33,889 bases of DNA from Planctomyces sp. (GTDB lineage Bacteria > Planctomycetota > Planctomycetia > Planctomycetales > Planctomycetaceae): positions 1 through 33,889 of the forward strand of contig SXKJ01000106.1 in the NCBI GenBank assembly GCA_005778115.1, written 5' to 3'. Positions 20,334 to 28,246 of the stretch are shown here, one piece after another (position 1 is the stretch's first letter; every line of letters starts with the position of its first letter). The notes beneath the pieces were generated by a model. The model was not told the DNA's origin. It did not search any database and was given only the letters and a program-made list of their open reading frames with translations. The position numbers were made by a program, and so were the translations under genes.

Positions 20334-23300
20334 TTACTTGATCCCTTCAAACGTCAGCCGGTGCAGGTCGCGTTCAATTTGGACGTCGATGGTTTTGTCG
20401 GCGAAGTTCGGGCGAATGTCGGCGTAGTTGTTGCGATCGGGACGGAGGCCAGTCTCCAGCGGCAGGACTCGTCCGTTGCGTTTGTCCAAGACCGAGACAT
20501 GGAACTTCGCGACATCTCCCGGCCGCTGTTCCAGTCCGACGAAGTTATGCACACGCGCGGCGAGCAGAAGGGCCGGCGAATCCGCTGGCTGAGCGGCTTG
20601 GACTCCCTGCCATTCGAGCTTCGTCGTCCACAACTGTTTTCCCGTCGCGCGGTCGAAGGCGAAGGCGGGGCCATGCACGCTCCACTGGTCGAGATACAGC
20701 ACACTGATGCGAGGCCGTGATTTGTCCGGCGCGAGCGGTTCGTCGGTGTGTGTCAGCAGCAGCCAACGCTCGCGGTCGCGGAGCACCACGAAATGCGTGA
20801 CGTGTTCGATCGGCGGCAGGTTTTGTTCGAGCAACCGTTCTCCGTTGCGCAGCGACCACAGCGTGAAGCGGCCGTTCGGTTCGAGCACCGCGACGATGTC
20901 GCCCAGCGACACACACGGCAGCGAGCCGCGCGGGAAGCGTTGCGTCAGCAAGTCTGTGTTGAGTAACGGATCAAACAGCCGGAGCTGGCGATCCTCTTCG
21001 AGCGGCGTCCATGTCAGCATCAGTCGGCCGACGGTTGCGATCTGCGTGGCGGCGGCTCCCGCCTGACGCGACAGCAGCCGGCCGTCGAGCGCGCTGAGTA
21101 CATAGACGTCGCGAGTGTCCTGGCTGGTTGCGATCACGGCACGATCATCGCCAGACAACTCGCAGCCCAAGGGCAATCCGTCGAATATCCAGTGCGGCTC
21201 GCCAGTCGCGAGTTCGGAGGCGATCAAGCGATGACCGGCTTGATGGCAGACAACATCGTGGCCAATGAACGCGACGCGGCCGAAGGGGCGATCGGAAGAA
21301 TCTTTTATACGGAACTGATCCGGCATCCCCGGTATCGGCACCGGATAACGGCGTGCTCCGGGCGCGACCTGCGATTCGAGCCGGCGGTCAAAGAGCACGT
21401 TTTGCCACATCAGTCGCGGCTCGAGCGGTTCAGTTGCGTCTGATTTTTCGGCGGACGAATTCTTTTCGTTCTCCTTCCCCGGCGCCGGCGGCACGGTGTC
21501 GAGCACCAGGAATCGCTCGCCAAGGTTCAGCACCAGCCAGCGACCATGCCATGCGGCCGACATTCCCAGGACCAATTGGGTCGAGTGGTTCTCGAACGGC
21601 AGTTTCGTTCGCCATTGCTCGCGGCCGAAGCTGTCGCGAGCGACTAATGCTCGGCCGACCGCGTCGCGCCACAACTGCCAGTTCTCGTGAGCCGCATCGA
21701 GAGGCGCGGACCATTCCCAATGAGCCCACGCATTCAATGGTTCGTTGGTCCCGACCCGTTCGGATGTCAGCGGCTGAGCGGGCCAGTCGGTGGCCAAGCG
21801 ATCGGAGAATTCCGCGCGCCATTGAGCGGCCAACTCGCGCCCGGTCTTTCCGTCAAGGCACGGTTCGGCGGCGAAGCGAGTCGCCAGCGAGTCGAGCAAC
21901 GGCCGAGCCATCTCGACTTGTCCCAGCGACAACCATTGCTGAGCCAGCCGTGCGGTTCCGAATGCTCCGCCTTCCGTCAGCAGCAGCGACTCGAATTTAT
22001 GCCGATGTCTGCGCGGATCAATCCGCCCGATAAGCGATTGCCGCGCGGCACTCGCCGAGTTGCTCCAGCCAAACAACGCGAGGAAATCGCGCAAGCGTGC
22101 GGGACCGGAACTCTCCAGCGCGATGCGCAAGCGTGATTCGATTTCCTTTCGCAAGATGTCGCGGTCTTTGTCCGGCATCGCGGCGTGCAGTTCGAGTAGC
22201 TCGGCCGCGATCCAGCGATCCTGGCGAGCGGACGTCGCGCCGTTGTCGATTTCCAATTCGCTCGACGGTTCCCACGCATCGGCGAGCTTGAGCAGTTCGC
22301 GAGCCCCCAACAGCCACTCGCCACGACGTTGAAAGCTGGCCGCTCGCAGCCGAGCAAACAACAGTCGTTGCTTCGGATCATCCAGCAGCGATTCCAATTC
22401 GCGGATCGTCGATTCGAGATGGGTCGCTTGTCCGAATCGGACTTCTTCCAGCAGGATGCCGGCCAGCGCCTGTTTGGCTTCCGAGGTCGGGCTGATCGCG
22501 ATGGCGCGACGCAAGTCTTCCAGGCCACGCGATCGCAGCCCCAGATGCAAATTCATCCGCCCCCGTTCTTCCAAGGCTCGCGCGTTGTCCGGGTTCTTCA
22601 GCAGGTCGGCGGCAAGGGCCCGCTGCTGCTTGCTCAATTCGGGAAACGCGGCGACGTGCGTGGCGGATTGCGACACCAGCCGGCCATTCGCGGCGATCAG
22701 GTTGCCGAGCAGCTCTTTGACGGCGACCTCGCGCCGCGCCAATGTGCGGCCGGTGGCAGCCTCGATGCTCACCACTTCGCCGTTGAGTTGCGGCAGGTGC
22801 AGCACCCCGTCCATCATCACGCCGTGTCCCAACGGAGCCGCGATCGACACTGTTCGCGGCCAGGCGGGTTTGCCATCCGACAGTCGCACCGCGCGGACTT
22901 CATTGGGGCCGACGATCAAGACCGTAGCCACAGGCGGCTCGCCTGTGGCTTTCGAACCTTCGACAGGCGAGCCGCCTGTCGCTACGTCGGCGATCCCCGC
23001 CAGAAACAATCCTTCGTCACGCGGTTGTTGCCACAGCACATGGCCGTCGCGTGCGTCGAGACACAGCAGCACGTCCGCATCGGGCGGAGCGACCAGCAAG
23101 TGATCTCGAACCGCCACCAACACGCTTTGATGCCACGACGACTCGAAAGCCATAGCCGGCGGTTGAAACGGTGAGAATTGGATTTGGGGGCGAGGGAATG
23201 GATTCCGAGGGAGTCGCTCGACCGGGTCACGATGCACGCTCTGCCAACGCAACTCGCGCCGCATGGGATCAACGGCGACGATGGTTCCCGCTCCGGTCGG

Positions 23301-25028
23301 GCAGATCACGCAGTCGCCAGCAATCGTTGGACTCAGCCCGACATCATGCACCAAGCCGCTCCAGATCGGGTCGCTGGGGGCGAGCGTTTGCATCCACAAC
23401 AGCTTGCCGTCGCGCGGATCGAGCACCGCCAATCGCAAGTCGATGCCGTCGTCCGTCAGCACATACAACCGTCCGCGCCACGGCAACGGCGGGCCGAGAA
23501 AGAATGCTCCCGAACCGAGCAGTTCATAGTCGCCGCGCGGTCCACCAATCTCCCAGCGGAGTCGCCCGGTCGCCGCTTCGATGGCGATCAACTTGTTGAA
23601 CTCGCGCGTCACGAACATGCCCCGCCACGCCGCCTGCGGGGCACGCAAGCTGGCTTCTCGTTCTTGCAGCGCGAAGACCAACTCACCGTTACTGCTGAGC
23701 GTTCCGTTACCGACATCTTCCCACACCCGCTCGTGCAGCCAGCTTTCCAGTTCCGACGAGATCTTTCGGGATGTTCGGCCGCGACGACTGTCGGTCAGCA
23801 TCTCCGCCAACTCAGGCTCGACCATCGCCGAATGCCACAGCGGTTGACCGTCCGAAAGGCGGAAGGCTCGCAACTGCGAAAGCGTCCGCACGACGACCGT
23901 ATCGCCGACGACGATCGGCTGCGCGGCGATGATCGCTGGCCGTTCCATCTGCCGACGCCGTTCAATCTCCGAACGAACTTCGGTGCGAGCATGCCCCCAC
24001 GCGCCCCGCAGCAGCGTTGGCGAACGATCCGAATTCAGTTCGTTGGGGGTGTCCGTGCTCTCTTCCGCCGACGGTTCGTCGTCGTCATCCAGCAACATGT
24101 GCGACCATGCGACATGCTCGGCCGGGACTGCCGCCGCCGCGAGCGCGTTTCGCGCCGCGTTGCCGGCAACGAGCGGCCACTCATCACGCCGTTCGCCGGT
24201 GGCTCGCAGCGGACGGACGGGGACTCCGGCCCAGCGATCGAACCAATCCAACGCCTCGGCATCGCTCTTGAAGAGTGTCAGTTCGCCACCATCACGCCGC
24301 TCGACTGATCGCTCGCCGAGTGACTTCTTCAACTCGATCAGCACCGAGCGGCAGCGCTCGTCTTGCCCCGCCAATCTCCAAGCCAGTGCGAGACGCAGTG
24401 ACAACAACGGCTCACGCACCGCACGCGAGTGCGGCCAATCGCGGACTTCCTGAAATCGTGACGCCGCCGCCAGCGGTTCGCCGAGATCCAGTTCGCGCAG
24501 CCCCAACGTGATCGTCGCGTCGTAACCGGCTGACGTGTGAAAGAACCGCCGCGCGACTTCTTCGACTTCCAGCCAATCGGCGTCAGCGACCGCGGCGCTC
24601 AATTGCACTCGCGCCCCTTTTCCGACCAGCACCTCGTAGGCTTGCCGACCTTGAGCCGACATCCCACCGATCAACCGCCGAGCTTCCCCTTTTAAGCTGT
24701 GTCCCACAACACGCCGCTCGCCAGCAGGGGGCTCTAAGAAGACATCGTCGGTTTCCGGAGCGTCCTCGGTTTCCGATCCATCATCGAGCAACGATTGCAG
24801 AAGCCGCAGTGCCTGCGACTCATCCGGCTTGTCATTCGGTTCGCGCGGGGCCAGCAGTTGCCTTGCCTGTTCGAGTCTCTGCACCAACCGCCGCTCGCGC
24901 GCGGGGCCGGGATTGTCGGCCTCGCTAATCGGAGGAGCCGGTGCCTGAGCCGACACATCCAGCGCAGCGGTCAACGCCAGCATCAGGACGAGCAGATTCA
25001 GCATCCGTGCCGATTGGGAACTCTGCAT
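20334..25028 (-). CDS. Giant PQQ-propeller/TPR exported protein
   Basis: This is a 1,564-residue protein. A signal peptide (LNLLVLMLALTAAL, ending near DVSA at 27) precedes a helical region to about 260. PQQ-type blades follow to about 800 (ATGRLRWEIGG, DPRDGKLLWMQTL, DARDGHVLWQQPRD, AATGRTLARREV). A TPR-like helical region covers about 800-960 (NARALEERGRMNLHLGLR, GLEDLRRAIAISP). A second propeller follows to the end (LATGEPHWIFDG, ALDGRLLSRQA, DRATGKQLWTTKLEW). No catalytic domain is visible, so a periplasmic scaffold or sensor is likely. ATG 25028 has AGGAAG eight bases upstream, preferred over the in-frame start at 25055. A palindromic element is in frame at about residues 682-702. The DUF1549 gene follows 9 bases downstream. 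Confidence 0.88.
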   Translation of the reverse strand: MQSSQSARMLNLLVLMLALTAALDVSAQAPAPPISEADNPGPARERRLVQRLEQARQLLAPREPNDKPDESQALRLLQSLLDDGSETEDAPETDDVFLEPPAGERRVVGHSLKGEARRLIGGMSAQGRQAYEVLVGKGARVQLSAAVADADWLEVEEVARRFFHTSAGYDATITLGLRELDLGEPLAAASRFQEVRDWPHSRAVREPLLSLRLALAWRLAGQDERCRSVLIELKKSLGERSVERRDGGELTLFKSDAEALDWFDRWAGVPVRPLRATGERRDEWPLVAGNAARNALAAAAVPAEHVAWSHMLLDDDDEPSAEESTDTPNELNSDRSPTLLRGAWGHARTEVRSEIERRRQMERPAIIAAQPIVVGDTVVVRTLSQLRAFRLSDGQPLWHSAMVEPELAEMLTDSRRGRTSRKISSELESWLHERVWEDVGNGTLSSNGELVFALQEREASLRAPQAAWRGMFVTREFNKLIAIEAATGRLRWEIGGPRGDYELLGSGAFFLGPPLPWRGRLYVLTDDGIDLRLAVLDPRDGKLLWMQTLAPSDPIWSGLVHDVGLSPTIAGDCVICPTGAGTIVAVDPMRRELRWQSVHRDPVERLPRNPFPRPQIQFSPFQPPAMAFESSWHQSVLVAVRDHLLVAPPDADVLLCLDARDGHVLWQQPRDEGLFLAGIADVATGGSPVEGSKATGEPPVATVLIVGPNEVRAVRLSDGKPAWPRTVSIAAPLGHGVMMDGVLHLPQLNGEVVSIEAATGRTLARREVAVKELLGNLIAANGRLVSQSATHVAAFPELSKQQRALAADLLKNPDNARALEERGRMNLHLGLRSRGLEDLRRAIAISPTSEAKQALAGILLEEVRFGQATHLESTIRELESLLDDPKQRLLFARLRAASFQRRGEWLLGARELLKLADAWEPSSELEIDNGATSARQDRWIAAELLELHAAMPDKDRDILRKEIESRLRIALESSGPARLRDFLALFGWSNSASAARQSLIGRIDPRRHRHKFESLLLTEGGAFGTARLAQQWLSLGQVEMARPLLDSLATRFAAEPCLDGKTGRELAAQWRAEFSDRLATDWPAQPLTSERVGTNEPLNAWAHWEWSAPLDAAHENWQLWRDAVGRALVARDSFGREQWRTKLPFENHSTQLVLGMSAAWHGRWLVLNLGERFLVLDTVPPAPGKENEKNSSAEKSDATEPLEPRLMWQNVLFDRRLESQVAPGARRYPVPIPGMPDQFRIKDSSDRPFGRVAFIGHDVVCHQAGHRLIASELATGEPHWIFDGLPLGCELSGDDRAVIATSQDTRDVYVLSALDGRLLSRQAGAAATQIATVGRLMLTWTPLEEDRQLRLFDPLLNTDLLTQRFPRGSLPCVSLGDIVAVLEPNGRFTLWSLRNGERLLEQNLPPIEHVTHFVVLRDRERWLLLTHTDEPLAPDKSRPRISVLYLDQWSVHGPAFAFDRATGKQLWTTKLEWQGVQAAQPADSPALLLAARVHNFVGLEQRPGDVAKFHVSVLDKRNGRVLPLETGLRPDRNNYADIRPNFADKTIDVQIERDLHRLTFEGIK
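22924..22985. repeat. GTAG-foot REP doublet inside the giant PQQ gene
   Basis: The left arm is GTAG then CCACAGGCG-GCT-CGCCTGTGG. The right arm from its foot is GTAG then CGACAGGCG-GCT-CGCCTGTCG. Both are perfect nine-base stems that differ by one swapped C-G pair. The spacer is CTTTCGAACCTT. On the minus strand it reads DVATGGSPVEGSKATGEPPV, in frame within the PQQ protein. Confidence 0.92.
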
Positions 25029-25107
25029 GATCCGCTTCCTGTCGTCGAGAACCACGAACGCACGGAGACCGCCGTGTCACCGTGATCTTACGCGGCGCGG
25101 ACGAGTG

Positions 25108-26628
25108 TTACGACAGCTCTTCTTGCGGAGGCTCCGGCAGCCAGAACGAGGCGATGAATCCGGCCAAATAGACTCCGAAACCAACCGCCGCCGCGGTGTA
25201 AGCCAGTTTGAGCGGCGCATTCGCGATGTCGTCGGTCGCTGCTAGCGTCGCTGTGACCCAGGCGAACGAAGTGCCGATCAAACGGCCTCCGATGTTGGCG
25301 GCGAAACTCTCACCGGTGCCTCGCAAGTGCAGCGGGTACACACGAGGCAGGTAGTTCCCCCAGAAGCTGAACTGAGCCACGGTCACAAACCCCGCAAGAA
25401 ACAATCCGATGTAGGTCAGCGACAGACTGGTCGTCGCGAAGTAGGCAAAGATGATCGGCATCAAAATCAAACCGGGAACTTGGAAGATACGCAGCAACTT
25501 GCGCCGGCCGACAATCACCAGCGCCAACGCCGCCAGAGCAAATCGTCCCAGCAGTCCACCGACCTCTTGGACTTTCGTGACGCTGGAGGCGACCTCTTGC
25601 GTCACTTTCCCTTTCACGGGGCCTTCGATCTTCCCCTTCTCGGCCGCCAGGATCTTCTTCTGCTCGGCCTCAGACTTGTCCTTGAGCTTGTCTTGAACTT
25701 CCGCCGATGCCAGCCGTTTGGCGACTTTCTCCGCGATCGCTGGAGCCTCCAGCGCGACTTTGATCTTCTCTTTCGTTTCGGGCAATCCGGGAATGATCCG
25801 TTGAATGTGCTGAATCGCTCCGAACGCGCCGCCGAAACTGCACGCGAACATGATTGTGGTGACGATCGTCGTCCGGCGAAGGTCCGGTGCAAACAGTTGA
25901 GCAATGCTCGGCCGCTTGAGCGTTCCGGATTCTTTCTTCTGAGCCCAAACGGGAGACTCCGGCAGGAACGGGCGAATGCAGATCAAGGGAATCGCGGGGA
26001 TCACGCCCGACATCAACGTGTACCGCCAAGCGGCGTGAGCGTTCTCGTCGGTGATCACGCCGCCGAAGATGGCGTGAATCGCTGGCAACTTGGAGCCATA
26101 CGCGAGCGCCAACCCATTGGCAACGGCAACGAGCAGTCCGCCGACCGAAGAAAACGCCTGCGTGTAGCCCAACACTTTCTCACGCTGATGTGGATCGGCG
26201 AAGAGTTCTGCCAGCCACGCGACGGCCGCAACGAACTCGACGCACACGCCGATGAAAACGAAGCAGCGAAACGTCAGCAGCATCCACACATTGGTCGAGA
26301 ACCCCGCCGCCAACGCCGCGAAGGCGTAAATCAAAATCGACCACGTCAGCACGCGACGACGGCCTAAGCGATCCGTCAAATAGCCGCCAACCAAACCAAA
26401 GACGCCTCCCGCAATGGCGGGGATGTAGAACAGTCGTCCGACCCAGGTGTTGAACTCTGGTGATCCCGGCGCGGCTCCGATGAGTTCCTGCAACGCAGGC
26501 CCGACGATCAGCGGTAACATCAGCAATTCATAGATATCGAACGCAAAGCCGATCGACGCGATCACGCAAATCAGCCATTGAGTTGAGGTGAGTTTGAACG
26601 AGGCGGGCGGGGCGGAGGCTTCCGACAT
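25108..26628 (-). CDS. MFS transporter with long charged TM7-TM8 loop
   Basis: This is a 506-residue major facilitator superfamily transporter with 12 predicted membrane segments. The N-terminal half has FAFDIYELLMLPLIV (28-42) and the MFS motif A region GGYLTDRLGRRRV (81-93). FLPESPVW (221-228) marks the central loop of sugar/organic-acid type MFS proteins. Between TM7 (about 254-272) and TM8 (about 358-373) lies an unusual stretch of about 75 residues rich in Lys, Glu and Ala, likely helical, where MFS proteins normally have a short periplasmic loop. The substrate is not evident. ATG 26628 has AAGGAA at proper spacing. It is on the same strand as pyrophosphatase, 91 bases downstream of it. 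Confidence 0.9.
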   Translation of the reverse strand: MSEASAPPASFKLTSTQWLICVIASIGFAFDIYELLMLPLIVGPALQELIGAAPGSPEFNTWVGRLFYIPAIAGGVFGLVGGYLTDRLGRRRVLTWSILIYAFAALAAGFSTNVWMLLTFRCFVFIGVCVEFVAAVAWLAELFADPHQREKVLGYTQAFSSVGGLLVAVANGLALAYGSKLPAIHAIFGGVITDENAHAAWRYTLMSGVIPAIPLICIRPFLPESPVWAQKKESGTLKRPSIAQLFAPDLRRTTIVTTIMFACSFGGAFGAIQHIQRIIPGLPETKEKIKVALEAPAIAEKVAKRLASAEVQDKLKDKSEAEQKKILAAEKGKIEGPVKGKVTQEVASSVTKVQEVGGLLGRFALAALALVIVGRRKLLRIFQVPGLILMPIIFAYFATTSLSLTYIGLFLAGFVTVAQFSFWGNYLPRVYPLHLRGTGESFAANIGGRLIGTSFAWVTATLAATDDIANAPLKLAYTAAAVGFGVYLAGFIASFWLPEPPQEELS

Positions 26629-26719
26629 AAGGGTTCCTTGAGGTTGGAGTCATCGGGCGGGGCCGGGATTCTATCTGGGCAGCCGTCGAATCAAACCCTC
26701 GGGCGTCCCAACCTACGCC

Positions 26720-27259
26720 CTATCGAAACCCTCGGCGGCGCTTCTTGGTGTAGCGTTCCAGTGCCTCTTCGATGACTCGCGCCGACGCTTCGCAGGGCTG
26801 AATATCATCGACCTCGACCGACTTGCCTTCGAGCAGCTTGTAGTCCTGGAAAAATCGGCGAACCATCGTCAGGCGATGCACCGGTAGCTCCGCCGCTTCT
26901 TGGAAGCTGGCGTATTCGGGATCGTCCATCGCGACGGCGATGACTTTGTGATCCTTCTTGCCACTATCGACCATCGTCATCAGCCCAATGGCTCGCGCCC
27001 GAACCAGCGTCAGCGGCGCGACCGGCTCCTGGCAGAGCACCAGCACATCGAGCGGGTCGTCATCCTCGGCCAGCGTCTGCGGGATGAAGCCGTAGCTCGC
27101 CGGGTAATACACGGCCGAGTACAGAATCCTGTCGAGCTTCAACAGCCCGGTCGCTTTGTCGAGTTCGTACTTCACGCTCGACCCCATCGGGATTTCAATG
27201 ACCGTGATGAATTCGCGCGGCAGGTGTTCGCCAGGCGTCACGTCGTGCCAACAGTGCAT
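26720..27259 (-). CDS. ppa: Inorganic pyrophosphatase, family I
   Basis: This 179-residue soluble pyrophosphatase would hydrolyse PPi to phosphate, driving biosynthesis. Family I residues are present: KYELDKATG (30-38), YYPASYGFIPQT (51-62), the metal-binding EDDDPLDVLVL (65-75), and DSGKKDHKVIAV (98-109). Length fits the family (about 175-180). I chose ATG 27259 because GGAG lies nine bases upstream. A TTG at 27274 would add METKE-type residues and would leave the GGAG inside the coding sequence. A small hairpin lies 23 bases upstream in the leader (27282-27301). Confidence 0.95.
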   Translation of the reverse strand: MHCWHDVTPGEHLPREFITVIEIPMGSSVKYELDKATGLLKLDRILYSAVYYPASYGFIPQTLAEDDDPLDVLVLCQEPVAPLTLVRARAIGLMTMVDSGKKDHKVIAVAMDDPEYASFQEAAELPVHRLTMVRRFFQDYKLLEGKSVEVDDIQPCEASARVIEEALERYTKKRRRGFR

Positions 27260-27281
27260 TTCTTTCGTCTCCAATTGATGG

Positions 27282-27301
27282 CGTTGGCAGCATCGCCAAC
27301 G
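27282..27301. repeat. Small perfect hairpin in the ppa leader
   Basis: CGTTGGC and GCCAACG pair perfectly around AGCATC. Half of it, CCGTTGGCGATGCT on the minus strand, recurs at 239-252 on the plus strand, so it may belong to another dispersed palindrome family. Confidence 0.4.
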
Positions 27302-27368
27302 GAAGGCGACTTGTAGTGCCTGCCTTGGCGCGGTGAAAGCACTCCGTTTGGAATGACAGAATCAGCAA

Positions 27369-27480
27369 GTCGACAGAATCATGTTTCACAAAATCATGAA
27401 GGCAGAGGGAGCTGATTCTCGACGTTATCCTCGATTGGCCCAAGCCTGCGTTTTCATGATTCTTTGAAACATGATTCTGT
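27369..27480. repeat. 112-bp palindrome, second copy
   Basis: GTCGACAGAATCATGTTTCA continues to CAAAATCATGAA and is inverted at 27451-27480 with two or three mismatches. Length equals that of 20221-20332. Its plus strand reads MFHKIMKAEGADSRR and, 28 residues on, ends at TGA in the right arm, which the other copy has lost. It lies between the divergent ppa and macrodomain genes. Confidence 0.88.
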
Positions 27481-27521
27481 TTTCCACCCAACTTTCGCAA
27501 CCAGTCGCCGGAGATTGCACC

Positions 27522-28061
27522 ATGCAAGTTCAATTTGGATCGTGTCGCATTGAACTCGCTCAAGGGGACATCACGTCACAGCGAGTGGATGCGATCGTGA
27601 ACGCGGCGAATTCACGCTTGGGTGGTGGAGGTGGCGTGGACGGTGCGATTCATCGTGCCGCCGGACCGATGCTGATGGAGGTGAGTCGCGTCAAATATCC
27701 GGAGGGCTGTCCGACCGGCTCGGCCGTCGCGACATCGGCCGGGCGACTCTCTGCGAAGTTTGTCTTTCACGCGGTCGGCCCGATCTGGCGCGGTGGCGTG
27801 GCGGGTGAAGCGGACTTGTTGGCAGGGGCCTATCACCGCTGTCTGGAGTTGGCCGTCGAACAGGCATGCCGCAGCATCGCATTTCCCGCGATCAGCACCG
27901 GTGTCTACGGCTATCCGATGGACTTGGCTGCCGAACGTTCGCTGGCAACCGTTCGTGGGTTCTTATTGCAACATCAGCAGCCGGAACTCGTCCGCTTTGT
28001 CCTGTTCGACGGTGGTAGCTTCGGAGCCTTCGCCCGCGCGCTGGAAGCGATGGCGGAATAA
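27522..28061 (+). CDS. Macrodomain protein (ADP-ribose binding/hydrolysing)
   Basis: This 179-residue protein is a single macrodomain of the YmdB/MacroD class. It has GDIT (15-18), [20 protein letters not shown] (24-43), with N27, N30 and D40 in the positions used for ADP-ribose binding and deacetylation, HAVGPIW (83-89) and [11 protein letters not shown] (122-132). Members remove O-acetyl from ADP-ribose or reverse ADP-ribosylation. ATG 27522 has CGGAGA about seven bases upstream. An in-frame ATG at 27471 lies in the right arm of the 112-bp palindrome and would give a hydrophobic extension unlike the family. It is cytoplasmic, with no partner gene adjacent. Confidence 0.93.
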   Translation: MQVQFGSCRIELAQGDITSQRVDAIVNAANSRLGGGGGVDGAIHRAAGPMLMEVSRVKYPEGCPTGSAVATSAGRLSAKFVFHAVGPIWRGGVAGEADLLAGAYHRCLELAVEQACRSIAFPAISTGVYGYPMDLAAERSLATVRGFLLQHQQPELVRFVLFDGGSFGAFARALEAMAE

Positions 28062-28246
28062 GCACGTGCGTGTGGCGATGACGACCGAGATCGAACGCCC
28101 GATGTTGATTGTCGAAAAGTCGCACTTGCGTGACATCAAGCTGCCCGATTAACTCACGACGCATTTCTCAACAGGTCCATTGTTTCGCGTATCGCAAGAT
28201 GCGACCTCCCACGAGTTGGCGTTAACTGCTGTCAAAAGGCGATCAA

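Noticed and set aside
23178-24308. Long plus-strand frame opposite the giant PQQ gene
   Set aside because: Antisense shadow. The minus strand encodes regular PQQ blades through the same stretch.
25327-26367. Long plus-strand frame opposite the MFS gene
   Set aside because: Very His/Gln/Arg-rich antisense product typical of shadows of membrane protein genes.
26640-26716. Possible REP doublet between the MFS and ppa genes
   Set aside because: AGGTTGGAG and TCCCAACCTAC can pair only in part, and there is no GTAG on the left side or clear internal hairpin.
27471-27521. Earlier ATG for the macrodomain gene within the palindrome
   Set aside because: The ATG at 27522 has a good ribosome binding site and matches the usual N-terminus of the family.
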